DNA from: Denitratisoma oestradiolicum
GTDB lineage: Bacteria; Pseudomonadota; Gammaproteobacteria; Burkholderiales; Rhodocyclaceae
Direction: 5' to 3'
Assembly: GCF_902813185.1 (NCBI RefSeq)
Contig: NZ_LR778301.1
Location: 2,046,001-2,110,000 of the forward strand
Length of the DNA: 64,000 bases
In this document: piece by piece, positions 1-7,539 of the stretch
How the letters are laid out: every line of letters begins with the position of its first letter
Position numbering within the stretch: the stretch's first letter is position 1
Translations under genes and position numbers: made by a program
The notes under the pieces: generated by a model
The model's input: the letters and a program-made list of their open reading frames with translations, nothing else
Databases searched by the model: none
What the model was told of the DNA's origin: nothing

Positions 1-710
1 ATCTGACCAGTCACCCCTGTTCGGTAGCGCTGGCGCGGGCACGCCTCTATCACTTCCTGGAACTGGCGTTGGCGCATCCCGGCGAGGATGGATTCGACTA
101 CTTTCGCCAGGAGTCTACCGAGCAGGAGTATCTAGACATCTACGCCGGTTTGCTGGAACAGGACGCGGAGCTTTCGGCAACAGGACTGGCAGCGGCCAGC
201 GCCTTTTTCGCGCGACTGAAAGAACTGTCCTTCCAGGACGTCGAGGCCGCCCATATCGCCTTGTTCTCGGCGAATTATCCGCGCCTGCCATGTCCGCCGT
301 ATGGTTCGCTATATACCGCGCCCGATAGTGAAAAACGCTTGGCGGCAATGCTTGAGATCAAAGAGTTCTACCAGCAAAACGGCGTCGACATCGCCGACAC
401 CTTCGACGATCTGCCCGATCATCTATGTGTCGAACTGGAGTTTTCCCATTTGCTGTGCTTCAGGGAAAACGCAGCCGTCACCAACGACGACGCCGACATT
501 TTCGCTGGGGTACAGCATGTGCAAGCGGAGTTCCTTGACAAGTTTCTGCTGCCGCTCGGCAACAGTCTCGCCGATCACGCCGCCGCCGCAATGCCCGACA
601 ATTTGTACGCTGATTTGCTCGCGACACTGCGATGCTTCCTTCTCCAGCATCGTCGGGAACTTGGTACTAGCGTCGAATCTTCATCACAAGATCAGGAGAT
701 CCAGTCATGA
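1..710 (+). CDS. TorD/NarJ-family molybdoenzyme maturation chaperone (5' end outside window)
   Basis: The reading frame is open from the first bases of the window, so the N-terminus lies upstream; a TTG at 69 is not needed as a start. The protein has the features of the TorD/DmsD/NarJ cytoplasmic chaperones that bind Tat signal peptides and help insert molybdenum cofactor: an N-terminal helix (ARLYHFLELALAHP), a CPPYGSLY segment, the EIKEFYQQNG motif and DLPDHLCVELEFSHLL. Its stop overlaps the start of the next gene as ATGA, so the two are translationally coupled. Its client is probably encoded upstream, outside the window. It is a second chaperone besides the one at 15980, so the locus may serve two molybdoenzymes. 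Family assignment is firm; the client is unknown. Confidence 0.85.
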   Translation, partial: LTSHPCSVALARARLYHFLELALAHPGEDGFDYFRQESTEQEYLDIYAGLLEQDAELSATGLAAASAFFARLKELSFQDVEAAHIALFSANYPRLPCPPYGSLYTAPDSEKRLAAMLEIKEFYQQNGVDIADTFDDLPDHLCVELEFSHLLCFRENAAVTNDDADIFAGVQHVQAEFLDKFLLPLGNSLADHAAAAMPDNLYADLLATLRCFLLQHRRELGTSVESSSQDQEIQS

Positions 711-1177
711 AAACCATCTCTGTACTGTCGCTCGTCGCCAGCGTAACAGCGGCATTGACCGGTCCGTCAGCTGCTGCGGACACGAAAGGGGGCCCGATGA
801 AGGTCGTGGCGATGGCCAACATGTGGGGCGAAACCCCGACACCTCATTTCAAAGTTACAGGAAAGCCCGTTTCCGCCGCGCGCGGTCAAGATGTCTTCAT
901 GGATCATTGTGCGATCTGTCACGGACTCTATGGCAAAGGGGATGGGCCACGGTCGGCATTTTTCCAGGCTGGGGTGCAGTACATAGCCGATCTTTCAAAT
1001 GCGGACACGATCAAAGGACGGGACGAGCAGTTGCGGGAGAGCGTCCGCGAAGGTTTGCGACGCTTTCCGGAGCCAGCCTATGTCATGCCCCAGTTCAAGT
1101 ACATCCTTTCCGAGGAAGAAATCCGCAGCGCTCTTGCTTACGTAAAGACCTTGCCCAGCAAGTCGACAAAGCATTAG
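707..1177 (+). CDS. Periplasmic monoheme c-type cytochrome
   Basis: This 156-residue protein starts at the ATG overlapping the upstream chaperone stop. Residues 1 to about 24 form a Sec signal peptide ending near SAAAD. One heme attachment site, CAICH, is followed by GLYGKGDGP, as in class I cytochromes. A methionine in YVMPQFK is the likely distal heme ligand, and a C-terminal helix (EEEIRSALAYVKTL) completes the fold. It probably carries electrons in the periplasm to or from a molybdoenzyme matured by the chaperone next to it. The partner is an inference from context, while the class I cytochrome assignment is clear from sequence. Confidence 0.85.
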   Translation: MKTISVLSLVASVTAALTGPSAAADTKGGPMKVVAMANMWGETPTPHFKVTGKPVSAARGQDVFMDHCAICHGLYGKGDGPRSAFFQAGVQYIADLSNADTIKGRDEQLRESVREGLRRFPEPAYVMPQFKYILSEEEIRSALAYVKTLPSKSTKH

Positions 1178-1236
1178 TTAGAACTCTCGGATACAGTTGT
1201 TCTGTAGTAACTTCTCAAACCAATTCGAATATTGGA

Positions 1237-1593
1237 ATGGATATGGAATCAAGAATATTTTCGGTAACAGAATATATTCGTCCATTTGACGGCGAACCAA
1301 TTCGTTCAGTGGTACTGGAAACGAAAGACTCATCTGTTGTTGTTTGGCATACCCATCCTGGGCAAGAAGTAGCCTCTCATGTTCACCCGCACGGCCAAGA
1401 TACTTGGACAGTTATCTCTGGTGAGGCTGAGTATTACCAAGGTGGAGGCATAGTCGCTCATCTAAAGGCTGGAGATATTGCCATAGCAAAACCTGGGCAA
1501 GTGCATGGCGCTTTAAATACTGGCCCAGTACCGTTTGTATTTGTCTCAGTGGTTGCACCTGGCAACGCGGGTTTTGCGTTAGCTGAAAAATAG
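1237..1593 (+). CDS. Small cupin-domain protein
   Basis: The frame is open far upstream, but that part overlaps the chaperone and cytochrome genes, so the ATG at 1237 (or 1243) is the likely start and gives about 118 residues. The protein is a single cupin barrel: HTHPGQEVASHVHPHGQDTW and a later AKPGQVHGALN supply the histidines expected for a bound metal. The exact substrate cannot be told. The coding sequence is richer in A and T than its neighbours and has no strong ribosome-binding site, which suggests recent arrival from another source. It lies between the cytochrome gene and the IS91-type element. A role in handling reactive by-products is possible but is only a guess. Confidence 0.7.
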   Translation: MDMESRIFSVTEYIRPFDGEPIRSVVLETKDSSVVVWHTHPGQEVASHVHPHGQDTWTVISGEAEYYQGGGIVAHLKAGDIAIAKPGQVHGALNTGPVPFVFVSVVAPGNAGFALAEK

Positions 1594-1739
1594 TCTTTCT
1601 CAAATGTGTGCCCAAGAGAGTTAACGAATAAGGTTAGATCGTGCGCAGCCACGATCTGAACCGATTGTTGGACGAGCCCGGCCCTGAGCGCGGCTCATAG
1701 CAAATATGTATTTGGGAAGTTTCCCGGTTTGACGTCTTG
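1594..1739. other. Gap between cupin gene and IS91-type element
   Basis: No gene is visible here. A perfect 8-bp inverted repeat, AGATCGTG and CACGATCT (1636-1657, loop of 6), could fold as a hairpin after the cupin gene. There is no following T run, so a terminator role is unproven. Confidence 0.4.
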
Positions 1740-1903
1740 CCTGGAAAACGGCGGCTTGAAACACCGCGGCTGCCTGCCGTTGAGGCCGGCGATGCCGATT
1801 CAGGCGTTGATCGGCGTATTGCGCCAGGATGCGAGGCGAACGGAACGCTCAGCTTGTGGGCGCTGATATCCCGTTGCCGGAAAGAGGCGTGGTGCTTACA
1901 TGG

Positions 1904-3010
1904 TCAGAGGGTGCCCCCGGCGGCAAGCAGGGCCGGTGCAGGCCCCGCGAACAGTGTTCGAATCCGCGTCTTCACAATCACCATCACCGCCCCGCAGCAA
2001 GCGCAGAGGATCGGCGCCCGTTCCTTGACCCAGGCCAGCACCGGATTCGGAGCGAACCTGAGCAGCAGATGCAGCAAGGCGATCAGGCGCTTGCAGTTCG
2101 GATGCAGAAAGCCGAAATTGCGTGCCCGCCGAAAGCCCTTGGGCAGCACATGCTGCAACACCAGCCAGAGGAAATGGGCGCCGGACACGGTGCGTCGTTC
2201 CATCCGCCCGGTCCTGGCGTTGCGATAGCGGAAGCTGACCTGGGCGTTGTCGCAGGCGACGATATCCTTCTCGGCGATGACACCACGGTAAAGATAGCGC
2301 CCCAGGTAGACCAGCGCCGGCTCGCCGCTACCCACCGATTTGCAATCCACCACCCACTTCTCGGGGTGACGGCGAGGCAGCGCCAATCCGGCGGCCTCGA
2401 TGCCCGCCAGCATCTTTCCCCGGAAGACCTTGGCCAGGGCCTTGTGGTTGAACAGGTAGCCGCCCTTGGCCTGGCGCCGCTTGGTGCGCCATTGTCGGCG
2501 CTCGCCATCGACCGCCGCCGCCGGCATCACCAGATGCACATGCGGGTGATACTCCAGCCGCCGCGTGTGGGTATGCAGTACCGCGATGGCCCCGGGCGTG
2601 CCCTGCAGTTGCTTGTCGTTCTGGCTGAAGATGCGCACCGTCTCCCAGCAACAGCGCATGAGCAGACCGTAGACGGCGCTCTGGTGCGCCCAAGCCAATC
2701 CCCTGAATTCGGCGGGCAGGGTGAAGGTCAGCAGAAAGTACTCGGCCGGGACCTGCTTCTTCAGTTGCCGTTCCAGCCACTGCTGACTCTCGTGGTGCTG
2801 ACAGTGCGGGCAGTGGCGGTGGCCGCAGGAATGCGGCACCATCTTCTGGTGATCGCATCCCGTGCAGCGGACCTGCATCATGGGGCTGGCCTGGGTGCGG
2901 CACTGTTTCATCGCCGCCAAGGCGCGATGGTGGTCGGACGTGAGCCGGTTCCGGTACTGCGCCAGGAAGTCGGCCTCGAAGGTATCAATGACGGTAGCCA
3001 GGCGGATCAT
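1904..3010 (-). CDS. tnpA: IS91-family transposase (Y2 HUH enzyme)
   Basis: This 368-residue protein has the full architecture of IS91-type rolling-circle transposases. An N-terminal zinc finger (CTGCDHQ, then [10 protein letters not shown], residues 49-70) precedes the nuclease core with the HUH motif HPHVH (155-159). The paired tyrosines follow in YLGRYLYR (Y235 and Y239). These residues nick and join single-stranded DNA. The start ATG overlaps the stop of the upstream recombinase gene as ATGA, so the two are translationally coupled. All key residues are present, and the length is normal for the shorter members of the family, so the enzyme looks intact. Confidence 0.95.
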   Translation of the reverse strand: MIRLATVIDTFEADFLAQYRNRLTSDHHRALAAMKQCRTQASPMMQVRCTGCDHQKMVPHSCGHRHCPHCQHHESQQWLERQLKKQVPAEYFLLTFTLPAEFRGLAWAHQSAVYGLLMRCCWETVRIFSQNDKQLQGTPGAIAVLHTHTRRLEYHPHVHLVMPAAAVDGERRQWRTKRRQAKGGYLFNHKALAKVFRGKMLAGIEAAGLALPRRHPEKWVVDCKSVGSGEPALVYLGRYLYRGVIAEKDIVACDNAQVSFRYRNARTGRMERRTVSGAHFLWLVLQHVLPKGFRRARNFGFLHPNCKRLIALLHLLLRFAPNPVLAWVKERAPILCACCGAVMVIVKTRIRTLFAGPAPALLAAGGTL

Positions 3011-3914
3011 TTGACCTTCCCCCAGGCGAGACGGAAGCCGTCCATCAGTCCGTTGATGCGGTCGAGGGCGTGATGCTTGGTCTGGTCGGTGAGATGGGTG
3101 TAACGGGCGGTGGTGAGAATGGAGTGGTGGCCGAGAAATTTCTGTACCTCGATCAGATCGACGCCGGCCTCAATCAGGTGGGTGGCATAGCTGTGGCGCA
3201 AGCTGTGGGGCGTGATCTTTTTTTTAGGCCGCAAGACTCGATCACCTTGTGCAAGGTGGTCTGCACACCTCCGGTGTCCATCGGCGTGGTGGCGCTGGCC
3301 GCGCCCTTCAAGCCGCCCAGGCGGCTGGGAAACAGCAGCACGGGATTGCGATGCACCGTCCAGAAGCGCCGCAAGAGTTGATGGGTGGCATCCGGCAGCG
3401 GCACGAAGCGATCCCGGTTGCCCTTGGCGTCGCGGATATGCACGCGCCCGCGCGCCGCGTCGATGTCGCCTACCTGAAGGCGCAGTCCTTCGCCCAGACG
3501 CAACCCCAGGCTGTAGAGCGTGAAGTAGAACACCCGGTAGCTGAGCACGCGGGTGGCGCCGAAAATCCGCTTGGCTTCCTCGACGGTGACGATGTCGGGC
3601 AGGCGCTGGGTTCGCGGCGGCTTGATCAACCCGGGCGCCACCCAGGGCTTTTTCAAGACATGCGCGTAGTAGAACTTCAAGCCGTACAGGTCGAGCTTGA
3701 CCGTGCTCCACGAGTGCGAGGCCACCAGGTCGGTGAAGTAGTCCGTCAGTTGTTGCGCGGACAGCGTGTCAATCCGCTGATCGAAGTAGTCGCCGACGCG
3801 GCGGATGGCGCGGGAGTACGCTTCGATGGTCTTGGGTTGCAGCCCCTTGAGCTTGAGATGCTTGAGATGCGTCTGGTATTGCCGGTCAAAGTGCGCGGCG
3901 ATGTCGTTCGTCAT
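3007..3914 (-). CDS. IS91-associated tyrosine recombinase, read in two frames
   Basis: The gene encodes an XerC-like recombinase of the kind found upstream of the transposase in some IS91 relatives. The first frame (from the ATG at 3914) gives the SAM-like DNA-binding domain and the first catalytic arginine (LGLRLGEGL). The second frame gives [15 protein letters not shown] and the nucleophile region ARYTHL. The join lies at an A8 run (minus strand, 3221-3228). Reading CTA AAA AAA and slipping back one base gives [14 protein letters not shown], the expected family sequence. This may be a programmed -1 frameshift on a slippery run or a one-base deletion. The final stop overlaps the transposase start as ATGA. 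Confidence 0.75.
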
Positions 3915-4050
3915 GCTGGTTTATCCTCACGAAATATTGCAGAATCAAACCCCTCGGCATCGAGGGGATGAAGGTGCAGAATAATTCGTGGTGCCGCAGC
4001 AAGCGATTCCTCCGCGTAGCGGCTTCGTCCAACCCATCAATCAACACGGA

Positions 4051-4073
4051 CTGGCGCGGTAAAGCCGCGCCAG
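4051..4073. repeat. 9-bp inverted repeat, possible IS91 end hairpin
   Basis: CTGGCGCGG (4051-4059) and CCGCGCCAG (4065-4073) are perfectly complementary with a 5-base loop. The hairpin lies about 50 bp upstream of the cytochrome gene. It may be the terminal hairpin of the IS91-type element or a transcription signal; nothing here decides between the two. Confidence 0.5.
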
Positions 4074-4121
4074 CCGGTTATGTCAAAATAATTAGTCATC
4101 AGGATTATTGAGGAAATACAA

Positions 4122-4454
4122 ATGAAGCTTCTGTATGCAACCGTGATTGCCGCGACTGTACTGGTCGCCACTCCTGCTTTGGCCAACAAGGATCTAGCCA
4201 CCAAATCCGGTTGCTTGGCCTGCCATCAAGCCGATAAGAAAGTTGTTGGCCCTGCATATCGGGATGTCGCCAAGAAATACGCGGGCGATAAAGCCGCTGA
4301 GGCTATGTTGTTTGACCGAGTGAAAAAGGGGAGTGCTGCCACCGGTGGCAATAAATGGCCCGGCCCGCCTATCCCCATGCCGCCGAACGAAGGCACCGTT
4401 AAGGACGATGACATCAAGGTACTCGTTAAGTGGATATTGGCTGGCGCCCATTAG
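4122..4454 (+). CDS. Cytochrome c-551/c-552-type monoheme cytochrome
   Basis: This 110-residue protein has a Sec signal peptide (MKLLYATVIAATVLVATPALA) and then a short class I cytochrome c of the c8 type. The heme site is CLACH, followed by VVGPAYRDVAKKYAG as in c-551, and the distal methionine lies in PIPMPPN. These soluble periplasmic proteins shuttle electrons between membrane-bound quinol-oxidising complexes and terminal reductases. A GAGGAAATACAA sequence precedes the ATG, a good ribosome-binding site. The gene lies between the IS91 element and the regulatory genes and may donate electrons to the molybdoenzyme encoded at 11000. That last point is inference. Confidence 0.88.
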   Translation: MKLLYATVIAATVLVATPALANKDLATKSGCLACHQADKKVVGPAYRDVAKKYAGDKAAEAMLFDRVKKGSAATGGNKWPGPPIPMPPNEGTVKDDDIKVLVKWILAGAH

Positions 4455-4572
4455 TACGCCAGTTAAGGAACTATCAATTCAATTGGCCGTCTGCGTGGAG
4501 TACGCTCGAGCGGTTCCGGCGACGGGGCTCTGACCGCTGGTCAATCACTCCGAGGGGCAGCTTAAGGATCGG

Positions 4573-4729
4573 ATTCTGTTGAAAAAGTTTCTGACCACCA
4601 ATTCTAGTCGATTCGCGGGGGTACTCTACCCATTGCCGGGGCAATGATCGTCGATTGTAGATCGATCTGAGAGGTCGGCATTATGCCACTCACATTGTCG
4701 AAATTTCGAAACGACTTTTTCAACACAAT
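4573..4729. mobile_element. 157-bp MITE-like element with 8-bp target duplication
   Basis: The ends are near-perfect inverted repeats: ATTCTGTTGAAAAAGT (4573-4588) matches the reverse complement of the right end (4714-4729) at 15 of 16 positions. The octamer AGGATCGG occurs directly outside both ends (4565-4572 and 4730-4737), as expected for a target-site duplication. The inside has no open reading frame of note. The element is therefore a non-autonomous insertion that would be mobilised by a transposase encoded elsewhere. The parent family is not recognised. Confidence 0.75.
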
Positions 4730-4737
4730 AGGATCGG

Positions 4738-5043
4738 TTAGCGGACATCGCGTATGGCCATGTCAAGAGTCTGTGTGATTAAGGTTTATTCGATGTCCGC
4801 CCTACACGCGGTGACGTTGGAGTATTAACAGAACGCAAGTGGGCAATCGTTGAATATGCCTCGAAGGAGGAAACCGCGAAATACTGCGGGAGAGATTAGG
4901 AAGTGCGCGGGCCTATGGCAATTGGACGGTTGCTGCAGTGATGCCGGTAGCCGGCCCCCAAAGTCTTTTCTGCCGGATATCACGATGGCGAAGATCGCCA
5001 AATATATCAGATGCGCTGCGATTCGATGTCTCACGGGACAGAC
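4738..5043. other. Gap upstream of the GGDEF-EAL gene
   Basis: No convincing gene is seen. A short open frame from about 4850 lacks a good start and resembles nothing I know. Promoter elements for the regulatory genes probably lie here, but I cannot point to a clear -35/-10 or -24/-12 pair. Confidence 0.4.
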
Positions 5044-7539
5044 ATGGATTTCTTCCGGATAACTGCTGGCCGAGACATAACTGCGCGGATAAAGTATCTG
5101 ATTGCCGCCGGCATTTTCTGTGCTGCGCTCGGACTGAGATTTCTGGTTCTTCCGGTCGAAGCCGGCTTAGCCTTTCTGACTTTCTATCCCGGAACGGCCA
5201 TCGCGGCGCTGCTCTGCGGCGTGGGGCCGAGCTTGTTTTACATGATTTTGGCGGCAGTTGCCGGTGCCTATATCTTCAACCCACCCCATTGGGCATTTGG
5301 CCAGAGTGACATCATCCCAACGTGTGCCTTTATTGTTTCCGCCACCACCATTCTATTTGTCGTCCATTCCTACCAACGTGTTGTTGTCCGTCAGACACAA
5401 AACCTTACCGACGAAATCGATGCACGGCAGCGGCTTGCCAGCGAATTGCAGAACTCTTTAAATCAACTCCGTGAACTGGAGTCGGAGTTTCGTCAGACTT
5501 TCGAACAGGCCGCGGTCGGAATTGCTCATCTGGCGCCAGATGGCCGCTGGCTGCGGGTTAATGAGTGCCTATGCAACATCATCGGCTACAGCCGTGACGA
5601 ACTGCTGTCAAAGACGTTACAGGACATTGCACATCCAGACGACGTGGAGGCCAATTTTGTGTTGCTGCGGCGAATACTTGCAGGAGATCTAGACTTGGGC
5701 AGTTTCGAGAAGCAATACCTGCGCAAGGATGGCGGTACCGTCTGGATCAACCTTGCCATGTCGCCGGCACGCACTACCAATGGTCATCCGAGTTACTTCA
5801 TCGCCGTCCTGGAGGACATCACCAACCGTAAGCATGCCGAGATGCAATTGCGACTGGCGGCCAAGGTCTTCGACCGCGCTGGCGAAGCCATTATCGTCAC
5901 CGAGGTGGACGGCCGCATCATCACAGTAAACGAGGCGTTCACCGGAATCACAGGCTATACGGTAACTGAAGCCGTTGGCAAGACACCTTCGCTGCTGAAG
6001 TCCGGACTTAATTCACCCGAGTTCTACCGCAGTCTCTGGGGCCAGTTGGAGACGGAGGGTTGGTGGCAGGGTGAAATTTGGAACAAGCGCAAGAATGGCG
6101 AAATCTACCCAGAATGGCTGACAATCAGCAGCGTACGTGAAGCAGACGGCCGCCTGTCGAAATATGTGGCAATGTTCAGCGACATCTCTGCAATGAAGGA
6201 GTCTCAGCGCAAGCTCGAATACATCGCCAGCCACGATGATTTGACGGCGCTGTCAAATCGTACCGTATTCCAGAATCGTCTTCGCCAGGCAATCGCCCAG
6301 GCCCGTCGGGAGAGCCATTTGCTGGCGGTTCTTTTCATCGACCTTGATAACTTCAAGACCATTAATGACACCCTAGGTCATGACGTCGGCGACTTGCTGC
6401 TTAAAGGTGTCGCCCAGCGACTTCTCACCTGCATCCGCGATGCCGACACAGTCGCACGCTTGGGCGGAGATGAGTTTGCCGCACTGCTGTGCAATATCGA
6501 CTTCCTAGAAGTCAGTGCCGTCTGTCAGCGCATTGTCGACGCTCTGTCCAAGGTTTTCCAAGTCATGGAACATGACTTGTTTATTACATCGAGCATCGGC
6601 ATCAGCCTTTTTCCAAACGATGGCAATGATGAAGGCACCCTGCTCAAGAATGCGGACTCTGCGATGTACCGTGCCAAGGAACAGGGCAAAAATCACTTTC
6701 AGTATTTCGCTGCTGACATCAGGCTGGAGATACAGCAGCGACTCGCTCTGGAGACTGGACTACGGCGCGCCCTCCAGCAAAGTCTGTTCGTCCTCCACTA
6801 TCAACCCCAGGTTCGCCTTGCTGACAGCAATCTTGTCGGCGCCGAAGCTCTGATTCGCTGGACCGACCCTGAGTTGGGATTTATCTCGCCAGCAGAATTC
6901 ATTCCCGTGGCTGAGAAGTCGGGCCTTATCGGAGGCATCGGACTGTTTGTAGTCAATAGAGCGATTGAAGACATACTCGCTTGGCGCTCAGTTGGTCTGA
7001 CGCCGCCACCCGTCGCCCTCAATATTTCCCCGAGTCAACTACGCGACGATCGCTTTGCGGCATGGCTATTTGATAGATTGGCTACGGCCGGGTTGCCTAC
7101 TAGCAGTATCGTTATCGAACTTACGGAAGGTGCACTGATGGAGCACGGCGAAGAAGGTCTGAAGATGCTAAATGACCTCGCCAGCCGGGGGATCAAGATC
7201 AGCATTGACGACTTTGGCACTGGCTACTCATCCCTCTCCTACCTCAAGCGCATGCCTGTCGCAGAACTGAAGATTGACCGAAGCTTTGTCGATGGCATAG
7301 CCAACGAACCTGATGCCCGGGCTATTGCCCATGCGATCTTGAGCCTTGCCCACACCTTGGGTTTGTCCGCAGTGGCGGAAGGTGTGGAAACGGAACAGCA
7401 GTTGACCGTATTGCAAATGCTTGGTTGCGACACAGCTCAGGGATTCTTCTTCCACCGGCCGATGGACGAAGCACATTTCCGCTTGCTGCTACAGTCTGAT
7501 GCCAGTGCCGGTGTATCAGCCAACGGTGCGCCAACTTGA
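5044..7539 (+). CDS. Membrane PAS-PAS-GGDEF-EAL cyclic-di-GMP signalling protein
   Basis: The frame opens at 5011, but the ATG at 5044 has a GGGA element at the right distance and gives 831 residues. About 100 N-terminal residues form several transmembrane helices resembling the KdpD-type DUF4118 sensor region. Two PAS/PAC domains follow, then GGDEF and EAL domains. The cyclase motif GGDEF is intact and has an RxxD inhibitory site (RDAD) five residues before it. The EAL domain keeps EALIRW, ELTEG, DDFGTGYSSL, LKIDRSFV and AEGVET, so both cyclase and phosphodiesterase activities are possible. Its stop overlaps the next frame. The position matches that of the PAS-domain gene in perchlorate islands, but cyclic-di-GMP domains there would be unusual. 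Confidence 0.88.
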   Translation: MDFFRITAGRDITARIKYLIAAGIFCAALGLRFLVLPVEAGLAFLTFYPGTAIAALLCGVGPSLFYMILAAVAGAYIFNPPHWAFGQSDIIPTCAFIVSATTILFVVHSYQRVVVRQTQNLTDEIDARQRLASELQNSLNQLRELESEFRQTFEQAAVGIAHLAPDGRWLRVNECLCNIIGYSRDELLSKTLQDIAHPDDVEANFVLLRRILAGDLDLGSFEKQYLRKDGGTVWINLAMSPARTTNGHPSYFIAVLEDITNRKHAEMQLRLAAKVFDRAGEAIIVTEVDGRIITVNEAFTGITGYTVTEAVGKTPSLLKSGLNSPEFYRSLWGQLETEGWWQGEIWNKRKNGEIYPEWLTISSVREADGRLSKYVAMFSDISAMKESQRKLEYIASHDDLTALSNRTVFQNRLRQAIAQARRESHLLAVLFIDLDNFKTINDTLGHDVGDLLLKGVAQRLLTCIRDADTVARLGGDEFAALLCNIDFLEVSAVCQRIVDALSKVFQVMEHDLFITSSIGISLFPNDGNDEGTLLKNADSAMYRAKEQGKNHFQYFAADIRLEIQQRLALETGLRRALQQSLFVLHYQPQVRLADSNLVGAEALIRWTDPELGFISPAEFIPVAEKSGLIGGIGLFVVNRAIEDILAWRSVGLTPPPVALNISPSQLRDDRFAAWLFDRLATAGLPTSSIVIELTEGALMEHGEEGLKMLNDLASRGIKISIDDFGTGYSSLSYLKRMPVAELKIDRSFVDGIANEPDARAIAHAILSLAHTLGLSAVAEGVETEQQLTVLQMLGCDTAQGFFFHRPMDEAHFRLLLQSDASAGVSANGAPT

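Larger units (their letters stand above)
1740..4075 (-). mobile_element. IS91-family insertion sequence (boundaries approximate)
   Basis: The element carries a Y2/HUH transposase gene and an overlapping tyrosine-recombinase gene, the arrangement seen in integrase-bearing IS91 relatives. Such elements lack terminal inverted repeats, so ends are hard to place. On the transposase 3' side a CTTG at 1736-1739 reads CAAG on the minus strand, matching the GAAC/CAAG target rule of the family. On the other side two hairpins stand out: CCCCTCG-GCAT-CGAGGGG (3950-3967) and CTGGCGCGG-N5-CCGCGCCAG (4051-4073), either of which could mark the terminus. It separates the cupin gene from the cytochrome gene at 4122. 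Identity is firm; the end points are estimates. Confidence 0.6.

Noticed and set aside
301..1236. N-terminal 312 codons of the frame that ends with the cupin gene
   Set aside because: It overlaps the chaperone and cytochrome genes in another frame; only the part from 1237 is a cupin.
1829..3073. 414-codon frame on the plus strand
   Set aside because: Antisense to the IS91 transposase, whose HUH and Y2 motifs are intact.
4850..5062. Small frame of 70 codons before the GGDEF-EAL gene
   Set aside because: Poor start, cysteine/arginine-rich sequence, and overlap with the next gene.
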